Positions 39,936 to 52,174 of a stretch of DNA of 64,000 bases are shown in pieces; the first letter of the stretch is position 1; each line of letters begins with the position of its first letter. The DNA is from Vibrio sp. MedPE-SWchi. GTDB taxonomy: Bacteria; Pseudomonadota; Gammaproteobacteria; Enterobacterales; Vibrionaceae. A model generated the notes under the pieces. That model did no database searches. It saw nothing but the letters and a program-made list of their open reading frames with translations, and had not been told where the DNA came from. The stretch is from assembly GCA_001874155.1 (NCBI GenBank), contig MPDB01000007.1, positions 34,144 to 98,143 on the forward strand. The letters run 5' to 3'. The translations under genes were made by a program, and so were the position numbers.

Positions 39936-40669
39936 TCAAATTACAGAACATCCATAAACACTTTGGTGATACTGAGGTGTTAAAGGGCATCGACCTTGAA
40001 ATCAAGCAAGGTGAGATCATAGTTATCATCGGATCGAGTGGCACCGGGAAATCAACACTTCTTCGATGTGTAAACTTTTTAGAACAAGCCGATCAAGGCA
40101 GTATCACGATTGATGATGTTTCAGTCGACACTCAGTCACACACAAAGGCCGAAGTGCTGGCCCTAAGAAGAAAAACAGGGTTCGTGTTTCAAAACTACGC
40201 TCTGTTTGCACATATGACCGCGAGACAAAATATAGCTGAAGGGCTCATTACCGTTAGGGGCTGGAAGAAAGAACAGGCCTTAGCGAAAGCACAACAGATA
40301 TTGGACGACATCGGATTGGGTGACAAAGGTGATAGTTATCCAGCGGCGCTATCAGGTGGCCAACAGCAGCGTGTGGGTATAGGCCGAGCCATGGCTTTTC
40401 AACCCGAATTGCTGCTTTTTGACGAACCCACTTCCGCCCTTGATCCGGAATGGGTTGGTGAAGTTCTTAATTTAATGAAGAAGTTAGCGACTCAACACCA
40501 GACAATGTTGGTGGTAACACATGAAATGCAGTTTGCCAAAGAAGTCGCCGATCGCGTGATCTTCATGGCGAACGGACATATTGTTGAGCAAGGTTCTCCA
40601 CAGGATATTTTTGATAATCCACAAGATCCTCAACTCAAGAAGTTCCTTAATCAAGTTGGCATTGATTAA
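39932..40669 (+). CDS. Amino-acid ABC transporter ATP-binding protein
   Basis: The 245-residue ATPase shows Walker [15 protein letters not shown], the Q loop in VFQNYALF, the signature [15 protein letters not shown], Walker [13 protein letters not shown] and the H loop VTHEM. It powers uptake of the SBP's amino acid. Last gene of the importer; no clear terminator before the rpmH promoter. Confidence 0.96.
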   Translation: MIKLQNIHKHFGDTEVLKGIDLEIKQGEIIVIIGSSGTGKSTLLRCVNFLEQADQGSITIDDVSVDTQSHTKAEVLALRRKTGFVFQNYALFAHMTARQNIAEGLITVRGWKKEQALAKAQQILDDIGLGDKGDSYPAALSGGQQQRVGIGRAMAFQPELLLFDEPTSALDPEWVGEVLNLMKKLATQHQTMLVVTHEMQFAKEVADRVIFMANGHIVEQGSPQDIFDNPQDPQLKKFLNQVGID

Positions 40670-40696
40670 AGATCGAAACTAGTGATCTAAAGATCC

Positions 40697-40724
40697 TTGA
40701 GATTTTATTTACACTACGTATAAT
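40697..40724 (+). promoter_or_regulatory. Strong promoter of rpmH
   Basis: TTGAGA (40697-40702), 16 bp, TATAAT (40719-40724). The -10 is a perfect consensus. The leader is about 165 nt. Three GATC sites lie at or just upstream of the -35 (40671-40697). Confidence 0.75.
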
Positions 40725-40897
40725 CGGCCGACCGGAATTTAGCTAAACCCAATCATTGACTCTTTTTGTGACAGTGATTACAATTCCGCCTCTTTGTTGA
40801 GAGGCGTCGGTCGTTCTTTCTACTTATAGAGAGATACATTGTGCCCACGCCGGGTTAACTAAGAACCTAAAACTACTGATCAGTAAAGGTATTTAAA

Positions 40898-41032
40898 ATG
40901 AAACGCACTTTTCAACCAACAGTTCTAAAGCGCAAGCGTACTCACGGCTTCCGTGCACGCATGGCGACTAAGAACGGTCGTGCTACAATCAATGCACGTC
41001 GTGCTAAAGGCCGTAAGCGTCTTTCTAAGTAA
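40898..41032 (+). CDS. rpmH: 50S ribosomal protein L34
   Basis: The 44-residue, highly basic protein [20 protein letters not shown]... ends GRKRLSK. It is the standard L34 sequence. It starts the rpmH-rnpA-yidD-yidC operon, separated from rnpA by a few bases. The ribosome site is a weak AAAGG. Confidence 0.98.
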   Translation: MKRTFQPTVLKRKRTHGFRARMATKNGRATINARRAKGRKRLSK

Positions 41033-41044
41033 TCTTTGATTATT

Positions 41045-41401
41045 TTGAATAAGCTAGCCTTCTGTCGGGAGTTACGTTTGTTAACTCCCGAACACTATCA
41101 AAATGTCTTCCAGCAAGCTCATCGTGCTGGTTCACCTCATTTCACCATCATCGCTCGTAATAATTCACTTTCTCATCCTCGACTCGGTTTAGCCGTACCT
41201 AAAAAGCAAATCAAGACCGCGGTTGGTAGAAATCGTTTTAAACGTCTCGCTCGTGAAAGCTTTCGTAACAGTCAACATCAACTTCCTAACAAAGATTTTG
41301 TTGTTATTGCCAAAAAAAGCGCGCAAGATTTAAGCAATGATGAAATTTTCAAATTGTTTGATAAATTATGGCTTCGCCTGTCTCGCCCTTCGCGTGGTTA
41401 G
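41045..41401 (+). CDS. rnpA: Ribonuclease P protein component
   Basis: The 118-residue basic protein assists the RNase P RNA in 5' tRNA maturation. Core motif: [29 protein letters not shown]. The TTG at 41045 gives the usual N-terminus length ([11 protein letters not shown], about 118-119 residues). An in-frame TTG at 41036 would add three residues; neither has a strong ribosome site, so translation may be coupled to rpmH. It overlaps yidD by 34 bp. Confidence 0.9.
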   Translation: MNKLAFCRELRLLTPEHYQNVFQQAHRAGSPHFTIIARNNSLSHPRLGLAVPKKQIKTAVGRNRFKRLARESFRNSQHQLPNKDFVVIAKKSAQDLSNDEIFKLFDKLWLRLSRPSRG

Positions 41402-41625
41402 TTATTGGTCTGGTCTATCTGTATAGATGGATTATCAGCCCAATGATTGGTCCTCGCTGCCGATTTACTCCAACCTGTTCGCTTTATGCGATTGAAGCGT
41501 TGAAAGCTCACGGTTTTGTAAAAGGGTGTTGGTTATCAGGCAAACGTCTATTAAAATGCCACCCTTTGAACGAAGGGGGTTACGACCCCATTCCACCAGT
41601 CCAAAAACAAGACAGAGATAAATAA
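41368..41625 (+). CDS. yidD: Membrane protein insertion efficiency factor YidD
   Basis: This 85-residue protein has the conserved block [27 protein letters not shown] and a [20 protein letters not shown]-terminus, with the three family Cys. It promotes YidC-dependent insertion. Start: ATG at 41368, inside rnpA. Confidence 0.95.
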   Translation: MASPVSPFAWLVIGLVYLYRWIISPMIGPRCRFTPTCSLYAIEALKAHGFVKGCWLSGKRLLKCHPLNEGGYDPIPPVQKQDRDK

Positions 41626-41627
41626 CG

Positions 41628-43250
41628 ATGGATTCTCAACGTAATATCCTGCTGATTGCTTTAGCTTTGGTCTCTTTTCTACTTTACCAACAATGGAATG
41701 TAGCAAAGAACCCAGCGCCTCAAGCAGTTGAACAGGCACAATCTAACGGTTCGCTTCCTGCACCATCTTTTGCTGATGATCTCGACCCTGCACCAGGCCA
41801 ATCGTCTGCGTCAGCGAAAACAATCACAGTGACTACGGATGTCCTAACTCTGTCTATCGACACGGTTGGTGGTGATGTTCTTCACGCTGATTTGAATGAG
41901 TACGATGAAGAATTCGATTCAGAAGAATCATTTGTATTATTGCAAAACACTCAAGCACATCAATTTATTGCTCAAAGTGGCTTAGTCGGTCCTCAAGGTA
42001 TCGACCTAAGCAGCACTAATCGTCCTAACTACCAAGTTTCAGCGGACAGCTTTACTTTGGCAGATGGCCAAGACGAGCTTCGTATTCCAATGACGTATCA
42101 AGCAAACGGCATTGATTACGTTAAGACGTTTATTCTTAAGCGTGGTAGCTACGCAATCGACGTAACCTTCGATGTTGCCAATAACTCTGGTAATAATGCG
42201 ACTGTTGGTATGTATGCGCACTTACGTCAAACAGTTTCCGATAAAGGTGGCAGCTTAACCATGCCAACTTACAATGGTGGTGCATACTCAACTGAAGATA
42301 CTCGTTATAAGAAGTACAGCTTCAGCGATATGCAAGATCGTAACCTGTCAATCAACCTGTCTAATGGTCAAGGTTGGGCAGCGATGATTCAGCACTACTT
42401 TGCAACGGCGTGGATTCCACGTAACGAGCCAGGGACTAGCTTATACACTCGCGTTATTGGCAACCTTGCTGACATTGGTGTTCGCATGCCAAACAAAACC
42501 ATCGCAACGGGTGAGAGCGCTAATTTTGAGAGCACACTTTGGGTTGGTCCAAAACTGCAAAATGAAATGGCAGCTACAGCGCCTAGCCTTGACCTTGTAG
42601 TCGACTACGGCTGGTTGTGGTTCATCGCTAAGCCACTGCATACACTGCTTTCATTCATCCAAAGCTTTGTTGTGAACTGGGGTGTGGCTATCATCATCCT
42701 AACGTTCATTGTTCGTGGTGCGATGTACCCACTAACGAAAGCTCAGTACACCTCAATGGCAAAAATGCGCATGCTTCAGCCTAAGCTGACGGCAATGCGT
42801 GAGCGTATTGGCGATGACCGCCAACGTATGAGCCAAGAAATGATGGAGCTGTATAAGAAAGAGAAAGTAAACCCACTGGGTGGTTGTTTGCCTATCTTCC
42901 TACAGATGCCTATCTTCATTTCACTATACTGGGCACTAATGGAGTCAGTAGAACTTCGTCACTCTCCGTTCTTCCTATGGATTAACGATTTATCGGCGCA
43001 AGACCCTTACTTCATCTTGCCGCTTCTGATGGGTGCTTCAATGTTCCTCATCCAGAAAATGAGCCCAACGACTGTAACGGATCCTATGCAGCAGAAGATC
43101 ATGACCTTTATGCCGGTTATGTTTACTTTCTTCTTCCTGTTCTTCCCGTCAGGTCTGGTACTTTACTGGCTAGTATCGAACATCGTAACGCTTATTCAGC
43201 AAACGTTGATTTATAAGCAGCTCGAAAAGAAAGGCTTACATTCTAAGTAA
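41628..43250 (+). CDS. yidC: Membrane protein insertase YidC
   Basis: The 540-residue protein begins with an N-terminal membrane helix ([18 protein letters not shown]). A large periplasmic beta-domain follows (about residues 45-330), then five C-terminal helices with the Oxa1-like FNPVNWG-type block ([19 protein letters not shown]), [21 protein letters not shown] and [20 protein letters not shown]. It inserts Sec-dependent and independent membrane proteins. It starts 2 bp after yidD. Confidence 0.97.
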   Translation: MDSQRNILLIALALVSFLLYQQWNVAKNPAPQAVEQAQSNGSLPAPSFADDLDPAPGQSSASAKTITVTTDVLTLSIDTVGGDVLHADLNEYDEEFDSEESFVLLQNTQAHQFIAQSGLVGPQGIDLSSTNRPNYQVSADSFTLADGQDELRIPMTYQANGIDYVKTFILKRGSYAIDVTFDVANNSGNNATVGMYAHLRQTVSDKGGSLTMPTYNGGAYSTEDTRYKKYSFSDMQDRNLSINLSNGQGWAAMIQHYFATAWIPRNEPGTSLYTRVIGNLADIGVRMPNKTIATGESANFESTLWVGPKLQNEMAATAPSLDLVVDYGWLWFIAKPLHTLLSFIQSFVVNWGVAIIILTFIVRGAMYPLTKAQYTSMAKMRMLQPKLTAMRERIGDDRQRMSQEMMELYKKEKVNPLGGCLPIFLQMPIFISLYWALMESVELRHSPFFLWINDLSAQDPYFILPLLMGASMFLIQKMSPTTVTDPMQQKIMTFMPVMFTFFFLFFPSGLVLYWLVSNIVTLIQQTLIYKQLEKKGLHSK

Positions 43251-43276
43251 GTTCGATATTTAGAAAGAGATAAAGA

Positions 43277-43307
43277 AAGGCGGCCAAAAGGTCGCCTTTT
43301 TGTTTTT
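43277..43307 (+). terminator. Terminator after yidC
   Basis: AAGGCGGCC-AAAA-GGTCGCCTT followed by TTT-G-TTTTT. It closes the rpmH-yidC operon before mnmE. Confidence 0.88.
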
Positions 43308-43381
43308 AGCTGATTACAATTCAGCTAATTGATTAATCGTGAAAGCCTTCCTTTTACTTTCACATGCTAGTAGGCACAACT

Positions 43382-44743
43382 ATGACTACAGATACGATTG
43401 TTGCTCAAGCAACAGCACCAGGCCGCGGTGGCGTTGGCATTATTCGTGTTTCCGGACCACTTGCGACGCAGGTTGCGCTTGAAGTAACAGGGAAAGCTCT
43501 GAAGCCGCGTTACGCTGAATATCTTGCTTTCAAAGCAGAGAATGGCACCGAACTCGATCAAGGTATTGCCCTCTACTTCCCAAACCCTCACTCCTTTACG
43601 GGTGAAGATGTACTCGAACTGCAAGGCCACGGTGGCCCTGTCGTCATGGACATGCTTATCAAACGTATTCTAACGATTACCGGAGTACGAGCAGCAAAAC
43701 CCGGTGAGTTCTCTGAGCGAGCGTTCCTGAACGATAAAATGGACTTAGCGCAAGCAGAAGCGATTGCCGATCTCATCGATGCCAGCTCTGAAGAAGCGGC
43801 TAAATCGGCCCTGCAATCTCTGCAAGGTGAATTTTCTAATCGAATTAATACCCTTGTCGACTCGTTGATCCATCTGCGCATCTACGTAGAAGCGGCCATC
43901 GACTTTCCAGAAGAAGAGATTGACTTCCTTGCCGACGGTAAGGTTTCCTCCGATCTTCAAGCGATTATAGATAACCTAGAAGCCGTTCGTAAGGAAGCCA
44001 ATCAAGGCGCAATCATGCGTGAAGGCATGAAAGTCGTGATTGCGGGTCGACCAAATGCCGGCAAATCGAGCCTACTCAATGCTCTCTCTGGCAAGAAGTC
44101 GGCAATTGTGACAGAAATAGCCGGTACGACACGTGATGTATTGCGAGAGCACATTCATATTGACGGAATGCCATTGCATATTATTGATACTGCCGGCTTG
44201 CGTGATGCATCAGACGAAGTGGAAAAAATAGGAATAGAAAGAGCTTGGGAAGAGATAGAGCAGGCTGATCGTGTGTTGTTTATGGTCGATGGCACCACAA
44301 CCGATGCCACTGATCCCACTGAAATTTGGCCTGACTTTGTCGATCGTTTACCGAAAAAGATCGGGATGACCGTGATTCGTAATAAAGCCGATCAAACCAA
44401 TGAAGATCTTGGTATCTGCCATGTTAACTCGCCAACATTGATCAGGCTGTCCGCTAAAACAGGCCAAGGTGTTGATGCACTTCGAACCCACTTAAAAGAG
44501 TGCATGGGCTTTTCCGGGGGCAGTGAAGGTGGCTTCATGGCTCGACGACGACACCTCGATGCATTAGAACGTGCAGCACAACACCTGGAGACTGGTCAGC
44601 AGCAGCTTGAAGGGTATATGGCTGGAGAAATTTTAGCTGAAGAGCTAAGAATCACCCAACAACACCTGAATGAGATAACCGGTGAATTCAGCTCTGATGA
44701 TCTGCTTGGCCAAATATTCTCATCTTTTTGTATTGGTAAATAG
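43382..44743 (+). CDS. mnmE: tRNA uridine-5-carboxymethylaminomethyl modification GTPase MnmE
   Basis: The 453-residue protein works with MnmG to place cmnm5 on wobble U34. The N-terminal folate domain begins [20 protein letters not shown]. The inserted G domain has Walker [22 protein letters not shown] and NKAD. The C-terminus ends in the functional CIGK with the catalytic Cys. The start chosen is the ATG at 43382, giving the family N-terminus; the ATG at 43364 adds six residues. The gene lies just before mioC and oriC. Confidence 0.97.
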   Translation: MTTDTIVAQATAPGRGGVGIIRVSGPLATQVALEVTGKALKPRYAEYLAFKAENGTELDQGIALYFPNPHSFTGEDVLELQGHGGPVVMDMLIKRILTITGVRAAKPGEFSERAFLNDKMDLAQAEAIADLIDASSEEAAKSALQSLQGEFSNRINTLVDSLIHLRIYVEAAIDFPEEEIDFLADGKVSSDLQAIIDNLEAVRKEANQGAIMREGMKVVIAGRPNAGKSSLLNALSGKKSAIVTEIAGTTRDVLREHIHIDGMPLHIIDTAGLRDASDEVEKIGIERAWEEIEQADRVLFMVDGTTTDATDPTEIWPDFVDRLPKKIGMTVIRNKADQTNEDLGICHVNSPTLIRLSAKTGQGVDALRTHLKECMGFSGGSEGGFMARRRHLDALERAAQHLETGQQQLEGYMAGEILAEELRITQQHLNEITGEFSSDDLLGQIFSSFCIGK

Positions 44744-44789
44744 ACACATCGCTTTCAGGTCAAAAAAGAATTAAACAAGGATAAACGTT

Positions 44790-45227
44790 ATGATTCATAT
44801 AATTACAGGTAGTACGTTAGGTGGCACTGAATACGTTGGTGATCATATCAACGACCATTTAGTTGAAGCCGGCATCGAAGTAACGGTTCACAACGAGCCA
44901 ACATTAGATTCAGTACCGGCGAATGGTACGTGGCTCATCGTGACTTCAACGCACGGTGCAGGTGAGTATCCTGATAATATTCAGCCATTTATTCATAGTC
45001 TACAATCAACGCCACCGAGAATGTCTGACGTTAAATACGCGGTCATCGCTATTGGTGATTCAAGCTATGATACTTTCTGTAATGCAGGGAAACACGCCGA
45101 TCATCTGCTCAGTGATATTGGCGCTACTCAGCTTAGTGAGTGCTTTCTCATTGATGTAATCAACGTACCAGCCCCTGAAGATGAAGTCGATAATTGGTTA
45201 GAAAAGAACCAAGACCTGCTGAGTTGA
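44790..45227 (+). CDS. mioC: MioC, flavodoxin-like protein
   Basis: The 145-residue FMN-binding protein opens with [14 protein letters not shown], has the [15 protein letters not shown] and [19 protein letters not shown]-loop segments, and ends in the usual flavodoxin fold. It is the gene adjacent to oriC in enterobacteria and vibrios. Its transcription enters the origin and is thought to influence it. It has its own terminator before oriC. Confidence 0.95.
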   Translation: MIHIITGSTLGGTEYVGDHINDHLVEAGIEVTVHNEPTLDSVPANGTWLIVTSTHGAGEYPDNIQPFIHSLQSTPPRMSDVKYAVIAIGDSSYDTFCNAGKHADHLLSDIGATQLSECFLIDVINVPAPEDEVDNWLEKNQDLLS

Positions 45228-45243
45228 TCGAAATTAAAACCCA

Positions 45244-45273
45244 AAAGTGACCCATTGAGGTCACTTTTTTTTG
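45244..45273 (+). terminator. Terminator between mioC and oriC
   Basis: AAAGTGACC (45245-45253) pairs with GGTCACTTT (45260-45268), followed by at least five T. It would stop mioC transcripts before the origin. Confidence 0.88.
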
Positions 45274-45274
45274 C

Positions 45275-45711
45275 TCTTCATTTCAATGTGTATAACTTTC
45301 CCATGAAAAAACAGGCTCAACAGAACAAAAAACGACCACTTGACCTGTGGATAATATGGTAGATATACCGTTATGATCCTATAGTTATCCCAATAATAAC
45401 TTATACCACTCGATACCCTTGTGAATAAGTGCCCTTTTTGATCCCAGCTAATCCTCTGCTTGATCAAGGTTAGATCACAGCAATTGATCGAATAAAGATC
45501 CATGATCTTGTTGAGCATTTCTCGGTTATCCACAGAGATCGTCTCCCTTAATAATAGATCTAATAAAAGATCTCTATATAGATCTTATATATATTAAGGG
45601 ATCGATGAAAAGTGAAAAAACCATAATTTCGTTTTTCTCAACTCATGAAAAAAGGTAGAATGTCGCTCTTTTATCTATCCATAATTTCGTTTGATTACTT
45701 AAGGTCTACAC
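45275..45711. other. oriC: Chromosomal replication origin oriC
   Basis: The interval between mioC and mnmG has consensus DnaA boxes: TTATCCACA on the minus strand at 45346-45354, TTATTCACA on the minus strand at 45420-45428, and TTATCCACA on the plus strand at 45526-45534. TTATCCCAA at 45385-45393 is a weaker box. I count twelve GATC sites between 45361 and 45605, as expected for SeqA/Dam control. The unwinding region at 45545-45600 is AT-rich with repeated AGATCT modules. The identical layout (mioC, origin, gidA) marks oriC in vibrios and E. coli. Replication start is therefore here and the two arms of the window diverge from it. Confidence 0.95.
45545..45600. repeat. AT-rich unwinding element bracketed by inverted repeat
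   Basis: CCCTTAATA (45545-45553) and its reverse complement TATTAAGGG (45592-45600) enclose three AGATCT-bearing AT-rich modules (about 45557-45587), comparable in role to the GATCT-type 13-mers of the E. coli origin. Confidence 0.8.
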
Positions 45712-47607
45712 ATGCTTTATCACGAAAAATTCGATGTCATCGTAGTTGGTGGTGGCCATGCTGGTACAGAAGCTGCTCTTGCTGCCGCCCGCACTGGACA
45801 AAACACACTGCTGCTAACACATAACATTGATACCTTAGGCGCAATGTCGTGCAACCCTGCTATTGGTGGGATTGGCAAAGGACATCTAGTCAAAGAAGTC
45901 GATGCTATGGGTGGTTTAATGGCCAAGGCTATCGATCATGCAGGTATTCAATTTAGAACCTTGAATGCATCAAAAGGCCCAGCTGTTCGAGCAACACGAG
46001 CTCAAGCTGATCGCGCTCTGTACAAATCGTATGTACGCCATGCCCTTGAGAACACACCAAATCTCACGTTGTTTCAGCAATCGGTCGACGATCTTATTGT
46101 TGAAAATGATCAAGTCACCGGTGTGGTCACTCAAATGGGCCTCAAATTCCACGCTCAGTCTGTTGTACTGACCGTTGGCACCTTCTTAGGTGGAAAGCTT
46201 CACATTGGTATGGAAAACTTCTCTGGAGGCCGTGCAGGCGATCCTCCATCGATCTCACTAGCCAGTCGACTTAGAGAACTGCCTCTTCGTGTTGATCGTT
46301 TGAAAACAGGAACACCTCCGCGTATTGATGCGAGAAGTGTTGATTTCTCCGAACTTGAAGTACAGCACGGGGATAACCCAACGCCAGTATTTTCGTTTAT
46401 GGGCAATCGCAGCCAGCACCCAGCGCAAATACCGTGCTACATCACTCATACCAATGCGCAAACTCATGATGTCATCCGTGCGAATTTGGACCGCAGCCCA
46501 ATGTATGCTGGCGTGATTGAAGGGATAGGCCCGCGTTATTGTCCTTCCATTGAAGACAAAGTAATGCGGTTTGCGGACAAAGAAAGTCACCAAATTTTTA
46601 TTGAGCCTGAAGGCTTAACAACCAATGAATTATACCCAAATGGTATTTCGACCAGTTTGCCATTTGATGTTCAGGTTGAGATCGTGCGTTCAATGAAAGG
46701 GTTTGAAAATGCTCACATCGTTCGTCCTGGTTACGCCATTGAGTATGATTTCTTCGATCCTAGAGATCTAAAGCAAACGTATGAGAATAAGTTCATCAAA
46801 GGACTGTTCTTTGCGGGTCAAATAAACGGGACGACGGGCTACGAAGAAGCCGCGGCTCAAGGTTTAATGGCAGGTTTAAATGCCAGCTTGTACAGTCAAG
46901 GCAAAGAAGGCTGGAGCCCACGTCGAGACCAAGCTTACATGGGCGTATTGATCGATGATCTTTCCACCATGGGAACCAAAGAACCTTATCGCATGTTTAC
47001 CTCTCGAGCGGAATATCGTCTGTTGCTTCGTGAAGATAACGCCGATTTACGTTTAACAGAGCAAGCTCGTGGATTTGGCTTGGTGGATGATGAGCGCTGG
47101 GCGCGATTCAATCAAAAAGTGGAAACGATCGAGAAGGAGCGTCAACGCTTAAAAGATCAATGGATCAATCCTAAATCCGAAGGGATTGCCGATCTTAACG
47201 CGTTATTGAAGAGTCCAATCTCTAGAGAGGCAAGTGGCGAAGATCTACTGCGTCGACCTGAGATCACTTATACACAGCTAACTTCATTGGATCACTTTGC
47301 TCCTGCTTTGGATGATCTTCAATCGGCAGAGCAAGTAGAGATCCAAGTCAAATACGAAGGGTACATTCAACGTCAGCAAGACGAGATTGAAAAGTCGTTA
47401 CGCCATGAACATACCCATATTCCTGCCGATTTTGATTACAGCAGTGTCAAGGGACTATCAAATGAAGTGATGCTGAAGCTCTCAACGACCAAACCTGAAA
47501 CGGTAGGCATTGCATCCCGTATCTCTGGCGTAACTCCGGCTGCAATTTCAATTTTACTGGTTTTCCTAAAAAAACAAGGTCTCCTCAAGAAAGGCACTGA
47601 AGCGTAA
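45712..47607 (+). CDS. mnmG: tRNA uridine-5-carboxymethylaminomethyl modification enzyme MnmG
   Basis: The 631-residue FAD protein is the partner of MnmE. N-terminal FAD motif: [21 protein letters not shown], then [16 protein letters not shown]. The two conserved Cys regions (CNPA and RYCPSIEDK) and the C-terminal helical domain are present. Length matches (629-631). It starts right of oriC and its stop overlaps the rsmG start by one base. Confidence 0.98.
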   Translation: MLYHEKFDVIVVGGGHAGTEAALAAARTGQNTLLLTHNIDTLGAMSCNPAIGGIGKGHLVKEVDAMGGLMAKAIDHAGIQFRTLNASKGPAVRATRAQADRALYKSYVRHALENTPNLTLFQQSVDDLIVENDQVTGVVTQMGLKFHAQSVVLTVGTFLGGKLHIGMENFSGGRAGDPPSISLASRLRELPLRVDRLKTGTPPRIDARSVDFSELEVQHGDNPTPVFSFMGNRSQHPAQIPCYITHTNAQTHDVIRANLDRSPMYAGVIEGIGPRYCPSIEDKVMRFADKESHQIFIEPEGLTTNELYPNGISTSLPFDVQVEIVRSMKGFENAHIVRPGYAIEYDFFDPRDLKQTYENKFIKGLFFAGQINGTTGYEEAAAQGLMAGLNASLYSQGKEGWSPRRDQAYMGVLIDDLSTMGTKEPYRMFTSRAEYRLLLREDNADLRLTEQARGFGLVDDERWARFNQKVETIEKERQRLKDQWINPKSEGIADLNALLKSPISREASGEDLLRRPEITYTQLTSLDHFAPALDDLQSAEQVEIQVKYEGYIQRQQDEIEKSLRHEHTHIPADFDYSSVKGLSNEVMLKLSTTKPETVGIASRISGVTPAAISILLVFLKKQGLLKKGTEA

Positions 47608-48239
47608 TGAGTGAATTAAGACAGCAACTTGACGTACTGGTTAGTCAGACAAATCTTGATGTTTCATCTGAAAAAGCCGATCAGCTAATTGGCTATGTTG
47701 AAATGTTGAACAAGTGGAATAAGGCCTACAACCTTACTTCGGTTCGTCATCCTTCTGAAATGATAGTTAAGCATATCCTTGATAGCATAGTGGTCAGTGA
47801 GCACTTACAAGGTGAGCGATTTATTGATGTTGGCACTGGACCAGGGCTTCCTGGCATTCCTTTGGCCATCATGAACCCAGAGAAAGAGTTCTTTTTGTTG
47901 GATAGCCTAGGCAAGCGCATTCGATTCATTAAGCAGGTTTTGCATGAGCTTGGAATTAAAAATGTGACGACGGTCCAAAGTCGAGTGGAAGAATTCCAGC
48001 CTGAAGACAAATTTGATGGTGTTCTTAGCCGTGCATTTGCTTCAATGTCTGATATGGTCGAGTGGTGCCATCACTTACCAAAGGCCGATTCTGGGGTTTT
48101 CCTAGCACTTAAGGGACAATTGCAGAAAGATGAAGTTGAGCAGCTACCTGAATGGTGTTCTGTGAACTGCGTCAAATCTTTGAACGTTCCTGAATTAGAA
48201 GGCGAACGTCATCTTGTAATCTTGTCCCGCAAGGGATAA
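47607..48239 (+). CDS. rsmG: 16S rRNA (guanine527-N7)-methyltransferase RsmG
   Basis: The 210-residue SAM-dependent methyltransferase has motif [18 protein letters not shown] and [24 protein letters not shown], and the family N-terminus with [11 protein letters not shown]. It methylates G527 of 16S rRNA; loss gives low-level streptomycin resistance. It is translationally coupled to mnmG. Confidence 0.97.
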   Translation: MSELRQQLDVLVSQTNLDVSSEKADQLIGYVEMLNKWNKAYNLTSVRHPSEMIVKHILDSIVVSEHLQGERFIDVGTGPGLPGIPLAIMNPEKEFFLLDSLGKRIRFIKQVLHELGIKNVTTVQSRVEEFQPEDKFDGVLSRAFASMSDMVEWCHHLPKADSGVFLALKGQLQKDEVEQLPEWCSVNCVKSLNVPELEGERHLVILSRKG

Positions 48240-48253
48240 CAGCGAGGCAGACC

Positions 48254-49027
48254 GTGGGAAAAATTGTAGCAATTGCCAACCAGAAAGGTGGCGTAGGCAA
48301 AACAACAACGTGCATTAACTTAGCGGCATCAATGGCGGCAACCAAACGTAAAGTACTGGTTATTGATCTAGACCCTCAGGGGAATGCCACGATGGCGAGT
48401 GGTGTCGATAAGTATCAAGTGGATGCTACCGCCTACGAATTGCTGGTCGAAGATGTCCCATTTGATGAAGTGGTCTGTAAAAAAACCTCTGGTCATTATG
48501 ATTTGATTGCGGCTAATGGTGATGTAACCGCCGCTGAGATCAAGTTGATGGAGGTTTTTGCGCGTGAAGTTCGATTAAAAAACGCCCTTACTTCTGTTCG
48601 TGATAACTATGATTTCATCTTTATCGATTGTCCTCCATCGCTGAACCTACTTACAATCAATGCAATGGCAGCAGCAGATTCAGTGCTAGTTCCTATGCAG
48701 TGCGAGTACTTTGCGCTGGAAGGGTTAACGGCACTCATGGACACAATTAGCAAGCTAGCGGCCGTGGTGAATGAAAACTTGAAGATAGAAGGGTTGCTTC
48801 GAACAATGTATGACCCGCGAAACCGTCTTTCAAATGAAGTGTCGGATCAATTGAAAAAACACTTTGGCACTAAAGTTTACCGAACGGTGATTCCAAGAAA
48901 CGTTCGGTTAGCCGAAGCCCCAAGCCACGGTAAGCCTGCAATGTACTACGACAAGTACTCCGCTGGAGCAAAAGCGTATTTGGCGCTTGCTGGTGAGATG
49001 CTTCGTCGAGATGAAGTCCCTGCATAA
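48254..49027 (+). CDS. parA: Chromosome-partition ATPase ParA
   Basis: The 257-residue Soj-type ATPase opens with KIVAIANQKGGVGKTTTCINLAASMA (deviant Walker A), LVIDLDPQGNATMASGV, FIFIDCPPSLNLLT. The start is GTG at 48254. It lacks the N-terminal HTH of plasmid ParA, as expected of the chromosome type. It is 14 bp after rsmG and 27 bp before parB. Confidence 0.97.
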   Translation: MGKIVAIANQKGGVGKTTTCINLAASMAATKRKVLVIDLDPQGNATMASGVDKYQVDATAYELLVEDVPFDEVVCKKTSGHYDLIAANGDVTAAEIKLMEVFAREVRLKNALTSVRDNYDFIFIDCPPSLNLLTINAMAAADSVLVPMQCEYFALEGLTALMDTISKLAAVVNENLKIEGLLRTMYDPRNRLSNEVSDQLKKHFGTKVYRTVIPRNVRLAEAPSHGKPAMYYDKYSAGAKAYLALAGEMLRRDEVPA

Positions 49028-49054
49028 AAATATTTCTAAAAGGAACCCGCTGTT

Positions 49055-49960
49055 ATGTCTAAACGTGGTTTAGGAAAAGGGCTGGATGCATTACTAGCAA
49101 CCAGTTCATTAGCGCGAGAAAAACAGCATGTTGCTTCTCATAGCCAAGCCTTGTCTGCTGATGGCGAGTTAATAGAGCTGAATATCAACCAGTTGAAACC
49201 TGGTATTTATCAACCTCGCAAAGACATGGCACCAGAGGCGCTAGAAGAGCTTGCGGCATCGATTCAGTCCCAAGGCATTATTCAGCCTATTGTTGTTCGC
49301 CCATTGGGGAATGAGAACTATGAGATTATTGCGGGTGAGAGACGTTGGCGCGCAGCCCGTCAAGCTGGCCTAAAACGCGTTCCATGTTTGAACAAAGATG
49401 TGAAAGATCGCGCTGCGATCGCGATGGCCTTGATTGAGAATATCCAGCGTGAAGATCTTAATGTTATTGAAGAAGCTGAAGCGCTAGAAAAATTGCAAGA
49501 TGAGTTTGTGCTTACCCACCAGCAAGTCGCTGATGTTATCGGTAAATCACGTACTACTGTCAGTAATTTATTGCGATTAAACCAATTGAATGTCGATGTT
49601 AAACAGTTGGTAGCAAAAAAACAGTTAGAAATGGGACACGCTCGTGCTTTATTGGTGCTTGAAAATGAAAACCAATCTAACGTTGCCGCTGAAGTGGCTA
49701 AAAAGCAACTCACTGTTCGTCAAACTGAGGCATTAGTGAAGAAGTTGCAAAATAGTGATGTGGATAAGCCGGAAACACCTGAAATTAACCTGTCTAGCGA
49801 TGCACAAGTACAGCTAGAAAACCTGTCTAAGCACTTTCAATCTAAAGTTGATGTGGCATTGAATAAGTCAGGTAAAGGCAAGGTTCAGATTGATTTTGAG
49901 AGCCAAGACCACTTACACAAAATCTTACATTTGTTAGCGACGGGTCATAGCGCCTCCTAG
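49055..49960 (+). CDS. parB: Chromosome-partition protein ParB
   Basis: The 301-residue protein opens SKRGLGKGLDALLATSS, with the ParA-activating basic N-terminus. The CTPase/Spo0J domain has NQLKPGIYQPRKDM, GERRWRAARQAGL and ALIENIQREDLNVIEEAEAL, and an HTH follows (QVADVIGKSRTTVSNLLRL). It loads at parS (compare 34359) and spreads; ParA pulls the origin region toward the pole. An AAAAGGAA site precedes the ATG. Confidence 0.97.
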   Translation: MSKRGLGKGLDALLATSSLAREKQHVASHSQALSADGELIELNINQLKPGIYQPRKDMAPEALEELAASIQSQGIIQPIVVRPLGNENYEIIAGERRWRAARQAGLKRVPCLNKDVKDRAAIAMALIENIQREDLNVIEEAEALEKLQDEFVLTHQQVADVIGKSRTTVSNLLRLNQLNVDVKQLVAKKQLEMGHARALLVLENENQSNVAAEVAKKQLTVRQTEALVKKLQNSDVDKPETPEINLSSDAQVQLENLSKHFQSKVDVALNKSGKGKVQIDFESQDHLHKILHLLATGHSAS

Positions 49961-50107
49961 CTCACAGAATAGAATTCAAGTTAGACGAGATACGGGCGGA
50001 ACTATTGTTTTTTGCTCCTGTCTCTATATACTTTTGAAGCTTTTTTTATTGAAAGAGGGATTTTTCTATGTCCTCGATCAATAACAACACGAAAACAGGT
50101 GCTTTTG

Positions 50108-51329
<1,222 letters not shown>

Positions 51330-51398
51330 TTTAAAAAATTTACTTATTTATAATTGATAGGTTATAGCCTATCTCAATATTTCATTTCGGAGATTATT

Positions 51399-51617
51399 AT
51401 GGAAATTTATTTCGTTGTAGCTTTACTACTAGGTATGTGTGCAATCGCGACTGGCTTCGGCTTCGCTATTCTAGGTGGTAAGTTCCTTGAGTCTGTTGCT
51501 CGTCAACCAGAAATGGCTCCAGTGCTACAAACAAATATGTTCATTCTTGCAGGTCTACTAGATGCTGTTCCAATGATCGGTGTTGGTATCTCTATGTACA
51601 TGCTGTTCGCATTGTAA
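51399..51617 (+). CDS. atpE: ATP synthase Fo subunit c
   Basis: The 72-residue hairpin protein has the polar loop ARQPEM and the proton carboxylate Asp55 in [14 protein letters not shown]. Nothing at the ion site suggests Na+ coupling (no adjacent Gln/Ser-Glu set). Length is shorter than the roughly 84-residue form I recall from V. cholerae and closer to the 79-residue E. coli c. ATG at 51399 with CGGAG. Confidence 0.95.
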   Translation: MEIYFVVALLLGMCAIATGFGFAILGGKFLESVARQPEMAPVLQTNMFILAGLLDAVPMIGVGISMYMLFAL

Positions 51618-51689
51618 GAATCCCTTTTTCTTATTTACTCTACGTCGTTTCGCGCTAGCGAGACATTAAAAGAATAAAGGAGGGTCATT

Positions 51690-52160
51690 GTGAATATCAA
51701 TGCAACTCTGCTAGGTCAAGCAATCGCGTTTACGCTTTTCGTTTGGTTCTGCATGAAGTACGTGTGGCCACCATTGATCGCAGCAATTGAAGAGCGCCAG
51801 AAGAAGATCTCTGAAGGTTTAGAGTCTGCTGAGCGTGCTGATAAAGCGTTACAGCTAGCACAGCACAATGCAGCAGATCAATTAAAGGAAGCTAAGCAGG
51901 AAGCGCTTGGAATTATTGAGTCGGCAAACAAACGCAAGGCTCAAATTCTGGATGAAGCTCGTCAAGAAGCGACATCAGAGCGTGACCATATACTTGCTCA
52001 AGGTAAAGCAGAACTAGAAGCTGAAACTCTACGTACTCGTAATGAACTACAAAAAGACGTTGCTTCTCTAGCTATTCTTGGTGCGGAGAAAATCATCGAA
52101 CGATCGATCGATCCAGCTGCTCATCAAGACATACTTGATAGTATTTCTGCGAAGCTATAA
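51690..52160 (+). CDS. atpF: ATP synthase Fo subunit b
   Basis: The 156-residue stator subunit has an N-terminal membrane helix ([26 protein letters not shown]) and a long charged coiled coil. GTG start at 51690 with a strong AGGAGG site. It matches the E. coli length of 156. Confidence 0.96.
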   Translation: MNINATLLGQAIAFTLFVWFCMKYVWPPLIAAIEERQKKISEGLESAERADKALQLAQHNAADQLKEAKQEALGIIESANKRKAQILDEARQEATSERDHILAQGKAELEAETLRTRNELQKDVASLAILGAEKIIERSIDPAAHQDILDSISAKL

Positions 52161-52174
52161 GGGAGGGCGTCAGT

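Noticed and set aside
45261..45533. 90-codon frame across oriC
   Set aside because: It covers DnaA boxes and has a low-complexity composition; the interval is the replication origin.
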